This document shows positions 27,992-37,116 of a stretch of 64,000 nucleotides of DNA, one piece after another; positions within the stretch are counted from its first letter, which is position 1, and each line of letters opens with the position of its first letter. The position numbers and the translations under genes are program-made. Source of the DNA: Pseudoalteromonas rhizosphaerae (GTDB lineage Bacteria > Pseudomonadota > Gammaproteobacteria > Enterobacterales > Alteromonadaceae); assembly GCF_902498845.1 (NCBI RefSeq), contig NZ_CABVLM010000014.1, positions 1 to 64,000 on the forward strand. The letters run 5' to 3'. The notes under the pieces are model-generated. The model worked only from the letters and a program-made list of their open reading frames with translations. It had not been told where the DNA came from and did no database searches.

Positions 27992-29641
27992 TTAGCTTTT
28001 GAGTAAATCTTTATATTCTCCATTTTCTATACATTCCACAATAAATGGCAAATAATTTAAGTAACGTCCTGATGAGGTATTATATAATGGCTTGCGTACT
28101 TGCCATACACTCGCTGTACTGACGTAATTTTTTTGTTGGTGAAAAGTATCTGCTTCCCCCTGATAAGCTAAACCTAAAAAGTTAAATAAAGTTTGCAGTG
28201 TTGCTGTTGGAGAAACAACTAATTGGTCATACTCGAGCGTAAAGATATCTTTATCAAAATATCTTTGCCAATGCTTTTTTATAATTTGCTGATGCTCGTA
28301 ATGATGAATAGTATCATTTAGGTCTGTCGCATAATTCAAATTAGGTCCTAAATGCTGAAAATATGCAGATAAGCTGTTATCTCTTATATCTCGTTCTGTC
28401 CAAATGATTTTTGCATTCGGATATAAACTTTTAATAACATCAATATAAAGGTAATTTTCAGGCCGCTTATCTGTAACTAAACTTGTATTTTTAGCACGTA
28501 AGGCTAATTCACTGTGATAGCCTTTACTAAATTCACATGACTTCACTTTATGTAAAAAATCATTTTTACTACCAACTAAATTAAATAATTGGCTATGTAA
28601 ATAAGTAATTTCTCCACCAGCGCTAACATCACAACAACTATTTAGTATTTGCTCAATTAATGTAGAGCCTGAACGAAACATGCCACAAATAATAATAGGC
28701 GTTAATTGCTCAGAAGCAGGTGCTTGATGCATACAGTGAGAACGGTTTAAAGTATGTTCGGTAACTTGATCAATCGCATTACGATCATATTTAGGCAGAT
28801 ATTTTTGGTTAAAACTATTTGCTTTAGTGTAGTAACCCCATGCTTTTGAGTAATTTTTAATATCATTAAAGACTTTCCCTAACGCATAATGTAAATCAGC
28901 GCATAGCACATCATTTGTTTCTTTTTTTAAAAGCTCTAAACTTCGCTGTTCGTATGCTAAGGCCGAAACTTCATCAAATGTATCTAAATCAGCTAATCGG
29001 GCAAGTGCTAAACTATGTTTAGGATCAATAGACAATACTGAATAGAATGCAAATTTTGCTTTTTGTTTTGCGCCTTGCTGTTCAAAAATATTCGCTAAAT
29101 TAAAATGTGCCTGAATATTACTTGGTTCTGCCTCTATAACCTCTTTAAGGCAGTTAACTGCACTTTTATGATCTTGATAAAGCTCTGAATATACAGTTGC
29201 AAGCTCGGTTAGAGCGGTATATTTATTTTCTAAACTAGAATTAGTTACGGCGAGTAAGTGTTTTTTTGCCAGCTCTTTATGATTTGCCTTTTTTGCTAAA
29301 ACTCCAAGTTCTAAACGGGCTCTATCATGATTGGGGAAAAGTGCTAAGTAGCTTTCTAATGCACTTATCGCGAGATTATACTCATTATCTGATAAATAAA
29401 GCTGTACAAGTGTATACACGTAATCAAATTTAGATGAGCAACTATTAATAAGCTGTAAGCAATAGTATTTAGCTTGATTAATATTATTTTGCTTCATTGC
29501 AATTTTAAATAACAAGGTTAGTGCTTGCTCAGCGACCTTAGCGTCAAGTGTTAATTCAATCAATAAAGACTTACCACTTTCAATATTGCCTGCATTTAAA
29601 AACTGTACTGCAACGGCTAATTTTTCTTTTCCTGATACCAT
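27992..29641 (-). CDS. TPR/sulfotransferase fusion protein (first)
   Basis: A 549-residue protein. TPR-like repeats fill about residues 1-290, then a sulfotransferase domain begins with the 5'-phosphosulfate loop IIICGMFRSGSTLIEQIL (about 316-333) and the 3'-phosphate motif KIIWTERDIRDNSLSAYF. It should transfer sulfate from PAPS to a hydroxyl. TPR-fused members of this family include relatives of tyrosylprotein sulfotransferases, but the acceptor here is unknown. Start is ATG at 29641 with GAGG upstream; a GTG two codons earlier is less likely. It lies directly downstream of receptor 3 on the same strand, separated by a terminator that might allow partial readthrough. Confidence 0.82.
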   Translation of the reverse strand: MVSGKEKLAVAVQFLNAGNIESGKSLLIELTLDAKVAEQALTLLFKIAMKQNNINQAKYYCLQLINSCSSKFDYVYTLVQLYLSDNEYNLAISALESYLALFPNHDRARLELGVLAKKANHKELAKKHLLAVTNSSLENKYTALTELATVYSELYQDHKSAVNCLKEVIEAEPSNIQAHFNLANIFEQQGAKQKAKFAFYSVLSIDPKHSLALARLADLDTFDEVSALAYEQRSLELLKKETNDVLCADLHYALGKVFNDIKNYSKAWGYYTKANSFNQKYLPKYDRNAIDQVTEHTLNRSHCMHQAPASEQLTPIIICGMFRSGSTLIEQILNSCCDVSAGGEITYLHSQLFNLVGSKNDFLHKVKSCEFSKGYHSELALRAKNTSLVTDKRPENYLYIDVIKSLYPNAKIIWTERDIRDNSLSAYFQHLGPNLNYATDLNDTIHHYEHQQIIKKHWQRYFDKDIFTLEYDQLVVSPTATLQTLFNFLGLAYQGEADTFHQQKNYVSTASVWQVRKPLYNTSSGRYLNYLPFIVECIENGEYKDLLKS

Positions 29642-29654
29642 TTTCACCTCATAA

Positions 29655-29680
29655 AAAAAGCGAGCCTAAGCTCGCTTTAT
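29655..29680 (-). terminator. Terminator after receptor 3
   Basis: AAAGCGAGC / GCTCGCTTT (9-bp stem, 4-nt loop) with seven T on the minus strand. It sits in the 60 nt between the receptor stop and the sulfotransferase start. Confidence 0.8.
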
Positions 29681-29700
29681 TTTACAATATTCTATTGAAA

Positions 29701-32562
29701 TTAGAACTTCAAAGAAACGCTTGCGTGGAAATAACGACCTAATGTGTCGTAGAAACCAGCAACTGCGTTACCATTGGTAGATAGCGTACCACCAACCATT
29801 GGCGGCTCTTTATCTAGTACGTTATTCACACCGACTAATAATGAAGTGTAGTCATTGATAGTAAATGAACCTTTAAGATCTAAATAGCTTTGTGAACCGA
29901 TACCATCCTGTACTAAAGTATCAGTACCTGAGTAATCGCTAACAGCGCCAAAATAACGCCATTTAGCTGTTGCTCTCCAGAAGCTACCTGTGTCATAACT
30001 TGCAGTTAATACATGACGCCATACTGGTTGTGGGAAACAGCCATTATCTAATGTATCCACACAATCATACACTTCACTAACACCTGGAATATTATCAAAC
30101 TCTTTAGTTAGCATGTACGTACCGATAATATTTGTAGATAACGTACCGCCAGCTACATCCATACTGTAGTTTGCACTTAAATCCACACCTTCGTAATGTA
30201 AATTACCTAGGTTAGTATTCGTTGCGACAACTTGACCTGAACCAATCCAAAGGCTACCACTACCTGGTGTACGTTGTATGTTATCACAGAATGCCGCGTC
30301 ACCAGACTTACCACATTGCTCTACGATAATCTCTGGGTCAATACTACCTATTGCATTTTCAAGTTCAATATCCCAGTAATCAATTGAAAAATTGAAATCT
30401 TCAAACGGGTTACCAACAACACCTAGTGTAATCGTATCAGCAATCTCAGGCGCTAGATCTGGATTACCACCGAAGAAACCATTATATTGATCTGCAGGAC
30501 TCTTATTAATGTTACCGTATTGAGCTGCGCTTACACCTGTATTAGCACACTCTGTAGCGCTTAAGCTAGGCGTAGCTGTTGCACATGGATCTTCACCTGG
30601 CCATAAACCTGTGCTTTGCTGTGCGAATAACTCACCATTATTTGCCGCACGTACTGCACGGTTATAGCTCGAACGGATTTTCCAATCGCTCGTTACATCC
30701 CAGTTTACAGCAGCTTTGTAAGTAGGCTCTGAACCTGAAGTACTATAATCTGACCAACGGTACCCAAGCTCAACTAATAAGCTCTCAACACCTGTAACAC
30801 CTTCAACAATTGGAAGACTTAACTCACCAAAGAACTCAGTAACATCATATTCACCGTTTAAGCTCTTAGTAGTACCACCTTGACCAAGCAATAAACCTTG
30901 CGCATAAACTTCATCAGCAGTACGGCCAAATTTTTCTTCACGGTACTCAGCGCCAAATACAGCAGCTATAGGGTAATCTGAAGAAGGTAGGCCAAAATCA
31001 AACTCACCAGTAACGAAACCACTTAAGATAAACTGTTCAGTTACACCGTTAAGTATTGCAGTACCTGTTAGTGCTTTTGCTGATTCAGCTGTCACACCTT
31101 GGTATTGGAATACCTCATAAGGAATACAGCCATCAGTTGTTGCACAATCTTCACCATTTGCAGAAAGTGCCGTAGAAATACGTGGGCCGAAGAAATCGTT
31201 TTCATATGCTGATGATGATGAAGTAGAACCATACTGAGCAAACGCTTCATATGACCATAAATCGGTAATTTCACCTTTACTACCTAGCACTATACGGAAA
31301 GAGCTATGCTCTAGCGTATCAGCACGTGCGCCACCTTCAACGTTACGCTTACCAATATAAGTTGCAAATTGGTCACCAGAAGCTAAACCAAAACGATCTG
31401 TAAGCTGTTGACGTTGAGTGTCATTAAGTAAAGGGCTATCAAAGTCAATTAAGTAATTATCGTTAAAGAAAGTACCTGACTCAGCAATTGCAGCTGTTGT
31501 GCTATTACGCATGAACATTGCTTCCATAAATGGTTGGAAGTGATCATTAATTTCATAATTAGCAAAAGTACCTAATGTGTAACGCTCACTTGGGCGCATA
31601 AAGTGATTGATTGGCGCATAGTTATATAAGTTACCATCACCAGAAACAAAACTGCTATCTTGGCCTAGTGTCCAATATTCATAATCACCGAAGTCAACCA
31701 CTCCTGTTGCATCTGGTGCCGAAATATAGAAGTTAGGGTTAACAGCATTGCCTGAACCACCACATGACGTACCTGTTGCACTTAGTGCACAAGATGAGTA
31801 ATCACGTGCACCTTGGCGTAACTCATTTTGACGATTATAAGTAAAGTAGCCAACTGCATGGCCTTTACCACCATCAAATGAACCACCTAAGGTCGCGGCA
31901 AAATCGAAAGATGAACCGTCAAAGCCTGTGTTACCACTTTCGTATTCAAAGCCTTTATCATCCATTAAACCTTGGATGTAGTCATTATCGTTATCATGTT
32001 GATATGCAGATGTACCTACATTGACTTCAAAGCCTTCAAACTGGTCATTCATTACAAAGTTTACAACACCTGCTACCGCATCGGCACCGTAAGTAGATGA
32101 ACCACCACCAGTCATAACATCAACACGTTTAATTAGTGCTGCTGGAATTTGGTTGATATCTGCAGATTGTGTGTAAATACCTCCCGCTTGCATACGACGT
32201 CCATTAATAAGAACTAGTGTACGCTGTGAGCCCATACCACGTAAGTCAAGTGTTGCTGTACCGGTAGCACCATTAGATTGAAATGCAGTATTAGAAGCTT
32301 CTAACTGAGGAAGACTGTTCATCATGTCTTCGATACGTGTAAAACCTGAAACAGCAATTTCTTCTGCTGTTGTTACTTGCACTGGTGTAGCTGTTTCCAT
32401 ATCTGTACGTCTGATACGTGAACCTGTTACTTCAATACGTTCAACTTTTTCAGCACCGGTATCTTCATCTGCAGCAAATGTATTTGCTGAAAATGCAGCT
32501 GACGATACTGCACCAAAAGCGATCGCCAAGCGAACGGCCTTTGAAACTTTATTATTTAACAT
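29701..32562 (-). CDS. TonB-dependent receptor 3
   Basis: A 953-residue outer-membrane receptor with signal peptide MLNNKVSKAVRLAIAFGAVSSAAFS, TonB-box-like ERIEVTGSRIRR and plug motifs (GFTRIEDMMNSLPQL, LDLRGMGSQRTLVLINGRRM, YGADAVAGVVNFVMN), then a barrel ending ASVSLKF. It is a paralogue of receptor 2, with near-identical first codons and 5' leader but divergent plug loops and barrel, so the two likely take different ligands. Substrate unknown. It has GGGAG before the ATG. A 16-bp palindrome lies about 60 nt upstream. The TPR/sulfotransferase follows immediately. Confidence 0.88.
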   Translation of the reverse strand: MLNNKVSKAVRLAIAFGAVSSAAFSANTFAADEDTGAEKVERIEVTGSRIRRTDMETATPVQVTTAEEIAVSGFTRIEDMMNSLPQLEASNTAFQSNGATGTATLDLRGMGSQRTLVLINGRRMQAGGIYTQSADINQIPAALIKRVDVMTGGGSSTYGADAVAGVVNFVMNDQFEGFEVNVGTSAYQHDNDNDYIQGLMDDKGFEYESGNTGFDGSSFDFAATLGGSFDGGKGHAVGYFTYNRQNELRQGARDYSSCALSATGTSCGGSGNAVNPNFYISAPDATGVVDFGDYEYWTLGQDSSFVSGDGNLYNYAPINHFMRPSERYTLGTFANYEINDHFQPFMEAMFMRNSTTAAIAESGTFFNDNYLIDFDSPLLNDTQRQQLTDRFGLASGDQFATYIGKRNVEGGARADTLEHSSFRIVLGSKGEITDLWSYEAFAQYGSTSSSSAYENDFFGPRISTALSANGEDCATTDGCIPYEVFQYQGVTAESAKALTGTAILNGVTEQFILSGFVTGEFDFGLPSSDYPIAAVFGAEYREEKFGRTADEVYAQGLLLGQGGTTKSLNGEYDVTEFFGELSLPIVEGVTGVESLLVELGYRWSDYSTSGSEPTYKAAVNWDVTSDWKIRSSYNRAVRAANNGELFAQQSTGLWPGEDPCATATPSLSATECANTGVSAAQYGNINKSPADQYNGFFGGNPDLAPEIADTITLGVVGNPFEDFNFSIDYWDIELENAIGSIDPEIIVEQCGKSGDAAFCDNIQRTPGSGSLWIGSGQVVATNTNLGNLHYEGVDLSANYSMDVAGGTLSTNIIGTYMLTKEFDNIPGVSEVYDCVDTLDNGCFPQPVWRHVLTASYDTGSFWRATAKWRYFGAVSDYSGTDTLVQDGIGSQSYLDLKGSFTINDYTSLLVGVNNVLDKEPPMVGGTLSTNGNAVAGFYDTLGRYFHASVSLKF

Positions 32563-32622
32563 TTGATTCTCCCTGGACCACTATGTTGTGGATTGTTTTT
32601 ATTTGGATTTTTGTAAACTATC

Positions 32623-32638
32623 GCAACATTTATGTTGC
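32623..32638. promoter_or_regulatory. 16-bp palindrome upstream of receptor 3
   Basis: GCAACATTTATGTTGC (7-bp arms, 2-nt centre), about 60 nt before the receptor ATG, where it could overlap the promoter. It differs from the receptor 2 palindrome. The rest of the 261-bp spacer to polB is AT-rich with no other clear element. Confidence 0.45.
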
Positions 32639-32823
32639 AACCGCACATTCATATTAAACAAAAAAACCAAAGTTGCCAACAGTTGTTCACATTAATTTAA
32701 TTTAAATAACAGTTAAATTCTGAATATACTGAAAAGCAGCACGAATGAAGCTTGATTAGCAACAATAATATTAGCGACACTTTTTAGAAACAAATTATTT
32801 AAAATACTGGTATTTGGAATTAT

Positions 32824-35190
32824 CTAAAGAAGTTGTAATTGTGCCTTATTGGACGAGTTGAAATCTTTATTCAAGGGAAGAAGGATCATTTGTGCGATTG
32901 GTTTGAGTTGTTTTTCGACATAAATTGCATAATCATATTTTTGGCTTGTCTGGCTTTGCTGCACGTTTGCATAGAGCTCTGCACCAACATGGGTATACAC
33001 ATATTCAACAATTTGGCCTTTCTTAATGACAAATTCAGGGTGAGTTGCTTGATATTTTTTGACAGCTTGGACTTGAGGAGGGATATTTTTTTGATAATCA
33101 GCCAAGTGTTGGCCGAGTTTTTTTCTGTATACGAGTTTGTCGTCAAATTCCCCAGCATACAAACGGGTAATGTAACTTTCAATAATGGGTGTTAACATTT
33201 CAACAGTAAAACTGTCGCTGAATAAAGTTTCAAATAGTTCGGTTTGAAATTCATGCGCTAATTCTGTCCAGTCACTTCGCACGGTTTCCATACCTTTGAA
33301 AATTAATTCTTTTTTATCATCTCCTTGTACCTGGCCAACATAACGTTTTTTTGAACCGGTGGTTTTTCCACGGATAGTCGGCATAAAAAATGGGCTATAA
33401 AGTGTTTCGAATTCTATTTCTAAATAACTTTGTGTCGCAAAGCGCTGTTTTATTGTTTGCTGCCATTTTTCATTAATAGTATTAGCTAATTGCTTGCCAA
33501 TTTCTTTGCAGTTATCTGAATCAAGTTCATCTGGTAGGCTCACAAATGTTGAATCGGTATCACCATAAATAACAGTATAACCAAGCTCTTCGATCCACAA
33601 TCTGCTGGTTTGCATTATTTCATGACCACGCAAAGTAATAGAGCTTGATAAGCGTGGATCGTAAAAACGACACCCCTTTGAGCCTAACACGCCGTATAAA
33701 CTGTTCATGATGATTTTTATAGCTTGCGACAGCATGGGCTGAGCAGTATTTTTTGCGTGTTGCCGTGATGAGGCTAACTTTTTTATTAAATTAGGAAGGT
33801 GATGTTCAGTGCGAGAAAAAAAAGCGTCTTTAAAACCTGCAATCGCGTTATCAGGCTCCTCTAAGCCGCGAATTAACCCAAGCGGATCAATACAAAACGT
33901 TTGCATAATTGATGGATACAAGCTTTTAAAATCTAACACGATAACATTTTTATACAGCCCTGGAATTGACTCCATCACAAAACCGCCTGGGCTTTCAAAC
34001 GATAAGCCATGATCGCCTGTATTCGGTGCGACATAGCCGCTACGATGTAATAACGGTAAATATAAATTAGTAAAAGCTGCCACGGAGCCACCCATTCGCT
34101 CGAGTTCAAGTCCCGTTAACTGGCTTCTTACTACAGTAAAATCTAATAAATTTAATTTTTCAAATAATCGGAGAACTAACAGACAATCCTGTCGATTATA
34201 GTTAGCTAGCGACAACTTATCTTCGTTAAATTGCCTAATAATCTCAGATAAGCGATTATCAGAGGTTATAGTTTTTTGCTCCCCAAGCTCTTTTGCTGCT
34301 ACATTCATTAAGCTAAAACTATCATAACGATAAGTAGCATTTTTTAATGTATCAATGCCATCGATTACAACTCGGCCAGGTATGGTTAATCGGGTAAAAT
34401 GCCCTTTCCTTAACTGCATTTTTCCATTCTGGCGGCCAAGTCTAAGTACGATACCGAGCGCTTCAGCACGGTTATATAAAACCGTAAAATCAAACTCTAT
34501 TACGTTCCAACCAATAATTACATCAGGATCATTGTTTTGAATCAAATACTGTAACTGTATTAATAAATCAATTTCATCTACACACCAAGTTATTGAGAAA
34601 AATGACCCCTTATTAGCTTGAGGCTCACCAATCATTAATACATGGTCTAATCCATTACCAACTAAACCTATTGAAAACAGGACTCCCTCACCATCACACT
34701 CTATATCTAAAGATACTGATTTAAAGTTTACTGTCGTAAGAGGATGTGCTTTAAGTTGCGCATTTATTAATGTGCGCTGGTTATTACTATAAGACAACTC
34801 TCCTCGTACCCACGCAACTCCTTTGATGAACCGCTCCATCAAAAACCTGTCTATCGGTCGTATATCGTCTTCATAAACAGTCACCCCATTATCTTTGAGT
34901 AATTTAGCGGCACGGTAATAACACTTTAAAGCAGTGAAGTAGCAACCAATCATTTGTTGCTGCTGGAAGTTTTTTAACTCCACTTGCTCTAAGCGTCCAT
35001 CAACTTGTTGGTGATTTAATAATGCTTGTGCACGGTTTTGATCGACTGCTTTTATAAAGAACAATAACGTTTCAGACTGAGTTACTACTTTTAACGGGCC
35101 TGTAGGGGTCAGTAGCCAAATAATAAAGTTAATGCCTGTTGCTGTGTCATAAGTTTCTTTTGAAAGTATGAAACCTGAATCCAAATACAT
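32824..35190 (-). CDS. polB: DNA polymerase II (family B)
   Basis: A 788-residue proofreading, damage-tolerant replicative-type polymerase, close to the 783 residues of E. coli Pol II. I chose the ATG at 35190 (MYLDSGFILSKETYDTATG); the frame runs on to a TTG at 35244. Motifs: ExoI SLDIECDG (about 160-167), ExoII-like NVIEFDF, motif A LDFKSLYPSI, motif B IMNSLYG, motif C YGDTDST (about 542-548). The last residues QLQLL resemble a beta-clamp-binding motif, as at the Pol II C-terminus of E. coli. It lies between a receptor and a sulfotransferase gene, so the receptor cluster appears to have inserted around a housekeeping gene. I did not find a convincing LexA box upstream. Confidence 0.92.
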   Translation of the reverse strand: MYLDSGFILSKETYDTATGINFIIWLLTPTGPLKVVTQSETLLFFIKAVDQNRAQALLNHQQVDGRLEQVELKNFQQQQMIGCYFTALKCYYRAAKLLKDNGVTVYEDDIRPIDRFLMERFIKGVAWVRGELSYSNNQRTLINAQLKAHPLTTVNFKSVSLDIECDGEGVLFSIGLVGNGLDHVLMIGEPQANKGSFFSITWCVDEIDLLIQLQYLIQNNDPDVIIGWNVIEFDFTVLYNRAEALGIVLRLGRQNGKMQLRKGHFTRLTIPGRVVIDGIDTLKNATYRYDSFSLMNVAAKELGEQKTITSDNRLSEIIRQFNEDKLSLANYNRQDCLLVLRLFEKLNLLDFTVVRSQLTGLELERMGGSVAAFTNLYLPLLHRSGYVAPNTGDHGLSFESPGGFVMESIPGLYKNVIVLDFKSLYPSIMQTFCIDPLGLIRGLEEPDNAIAGFKDAFFSRTEHHLPNLIKKLASSRQHAKNTAQPMLSQAIKIIMNSLYGVLGSKGCRFYDPRLSSSITLRGHEIMQTSRLWIEELGYTVIYGDTDSTFVSLPDELDSDNCKEIGKQLANTINEKWQQTIKQRFATQSYLEIEFETLYSPFFMPTIRGKTTGSKKRYVGQVQGDDKKELIFKGMETVRSDWTELAHEFQTELFETLFSDSFTVEMLTPIIESYITRLYAGEFDDKLVYRKKLGQHLADYQKNIPPQVQAVKKYQATHPEFVIKKGQIVEYVYTHVGAELYANVQQSQTSQKYDYAIYVEKQLKPIAQMILLPLNKDFNSSNKAQLQLL

Positions 35191-35299
35191 TAACTTTACT
35201 ACCTTAATAAAATAGAATATGAAACAACCGAACTGTAAAACCAATTATACTTTATTGCGTATCTAAGATACTCTAAATAGAAAATCTGAAGAATTGACT

Positions 35300-37033
35300 A
35301 TGAAGCCACTAGATATAATAAATCGCGCGCACCAATTACAAAAACAAGGAGAGCTTCAGCAGGCTAAAGTCCTATTACTCACACTAATCCAATCTGCTCC
35401 TGAGCATCACAGTGCATGGTCTTTATTAGCCAACATTCATCAGTCATTAAATGAAGATACTCAAAGCAAAGAGGCTCAAAAACAATTTGAAATGATCGCT
35501 TGGTTTAATCAACAATTAGACTTAGCTAATAGTTATTTTCAAAAAAATGACTTACAACGCGCAGAAAATATAACACAAGAGCTACTTAAGCTCGTTAAAA
35601 ATGAGTTTAGAGCACTTATCTTACTTGGGAAAATAGCTTTTCGCGTTGGCGATTTACAAACCTATTCTGCGATAGCGTTACATAATATCCAACTAAATAA
35701 AACTAAACCAGCTGTCCATAACGCTTACGCTGAAGCTCTTTATTATACAAAACAATTTTCACCGCTAGTTCATTTTTATAAAGATACGCAACATCTAGGG
35801 AGTTTTTCTCAGCATGCAAAAAGTTTAGTGGCAGCGGCTTACGTGAAACAAATGGCATTTAAAGAAGCAAGTGATCTTTATACCACTCTTTTAAGAGAAA
35901 ACTATCATCCATCTTTATGCTATTTAAGATTAGGTAATATAGAAAAAATACTCGGCAACAGTGAAAAGGCCATTAGCTATTATCATCAAGCTTTAACAAT
36001 AACTCCTAATCTTGGAGAAGCATACTGGAGTCTTGCAAATTTAAAGACCTATGTTTTTTCAAAAACTGAAATAACAAACTTAGTTGAGCAGCTAAAACAA
36101 GCTGTTAACAATCTTAATACAGCACAACTTCATTTTTCATTAGCAAAAGCTTACGACCAAAATAAATCATATCATGAAGCGTTTAAGCAATTGCAGTCTG
36201 GAAATAATATTCACAAGCAACTCACACCTTATAAAAAAAATCAATTTCAACAGCGCTGCATTAAATTTATAACACCGAGTTTATTAAAGGAACTTCCAAA
36301 ACCTACAACTGATTACTCTCATTTAATCTTTATTGTTAGTCTGCCTAGAAGTGGTTCAACACTCGTTGAACAAATTATTGCAAGCCATCCCAATGTGGAT
36401 GCAAGCTATGAACTAACAGAAATCAATGCTATCGCACAAGAATTAGAAGCTAACAACATAAATAGCACCGTCCCATATAATCTTAATAATTTAAATCAAG
36501 CGCAAGTAGCTAAATATGCACAGCGCTACTTAGATTTTATTAAGCCGCTGCGTGGCAGTAACCAATATTTTATTGATAAGCAGCCAATAAACTTCAATCA
36601 TATCGGATTAATAAAAACACTGTTCCCAAACGCAAAGATAATTGATGTGCGTCGTGAAAAAGAAGCTATTGCTTGGAGCCTATATAAACATTCATTTTCT
36701 GAAGGACATAACTATAGTTATGATCTACAAGATCTCGCATCACATATTAATGAACATAAAGAGTTAATGGCACATTGGCATTTGCTATATCCCGGCAGTA
36801 TGCACATCCTTAATTATGAAAATATAATTAATAACTTTGAATCTACAATCAATGAATTACTTACCTATTGTGGATTAGAATCCAATAAACAATGTTATGA
36901 GTTTTACAATAACCAACGACCAGTACTAACACCAAGCTCAGAACAAGTCCGAAAGCCAATTTACAAAGAAGCACTTACTGATTGGCGAAACTATGCAGAG
37001 TACCTAGCACCTCTTATTAAAAGTTTGAAATAA
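35300..37033 (+). CDS. TPR/sulfotransferase fusion protein (second)
   Basis: A 577-residue paralogue of the gene at 27992-29641. TPR repeats fill about 1-310; the sulfotransferase domain starts with LIFIVSLPRSGSTLVEQII (about 342-360), with the later AKIIDVRREKEAIAWSLY. There is no signal peptide. The start is ATG at 35300; a TTG two codons earlier is an alternative. It diverges from polB and precedes dinG by 83 nt. The acceptor is unknown. Two TPR-sulfotransferases within 8 kb suggest duplication or different acceptors. Confidence 0.8.
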   Translation: MKPLDIINRAHQLQKQGELQQAKVLLLTLIQSAPEHHSAWSLLANIHQSLNEDTQSKEAQKQFEMIAWFNQQLDLANSYFQKNDLQRAENITQELLKLVKNEFRALILLGKIAFRVGDLQTYSAIALHNIQLNKTKPAVHNAYAEALYYTKQFSPLVHFYKDTQHLGSFSQHAKSLVAAAYVKQMAFKEASDLYTTLLRENYHPSLCYLRLGNIEKILGNSEKAISYYHQALTITPNLGEAYWSLANLKTYVFSKTEITNLVEQLKQAVNNLNTAQLHFSLAKAYDQNKSYHEAFKQLQSGNNIHKQLTPYKKNQFQQRCIKFITPSLLKELPKPTTDYSHLIFIVSLPRSGSTLVEQIIASHPNVDASYELTEINAIAQELEANNINSTVPYNLNNLNQAQVAKYAQRYLDFIKPLRGSNQYFIDKQPINFNHIGLIKTLFPNAKIIDVRREKEAIAWSLYKHSFSEGHNYSYDLQDLASHINEHKELMAHWHLLYPGSMHILNYENIINNFESTINELLTYCGLESNKQCYEFYNNQRPVLTPSSEQVRKPIYKEALTDWRNYAEYLAPLIKSLK

Positions 37034-37082
37034 CGAACAAGCTGCTTGTGGTTGTTCAAGGATACCTCTAAAATTCGTTATA

Positions 37083-37098
37083 CTGTGATTATATACAT
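37083..37098 (+). promoter_or_regulatory. Probable LexA box of dinG
   Basis: CTGTGATTATATACAT fits CTGT-N8-ACAG with one mismatch in the last base, and sits 18 nt before the dinG ATG. E. coli dinG is SOS-controlled, so a weak LexA site is plausible. Confidence 0.5.
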
Positions 37099-37116
37099 AC
37101 TTTAGGTTATTAACCC

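Noticed and set aside
32839..33195. ORF of 118 codons on the plus strand
   Set aside because: Antisense to the 3' end of polB; sequence resembles a reverse shadow of its C-terminus.
35191..35244. N-terminal extension of DNA polymerase II
   Set aside because: It begins with TTG and adds 18 residues absent from the expected family length; ATG 35190 fits better.
35191..35299. LexA box for polB
   Set aside because: CTGT and ATAC segments occur but not with N8 spacing and ACAG.
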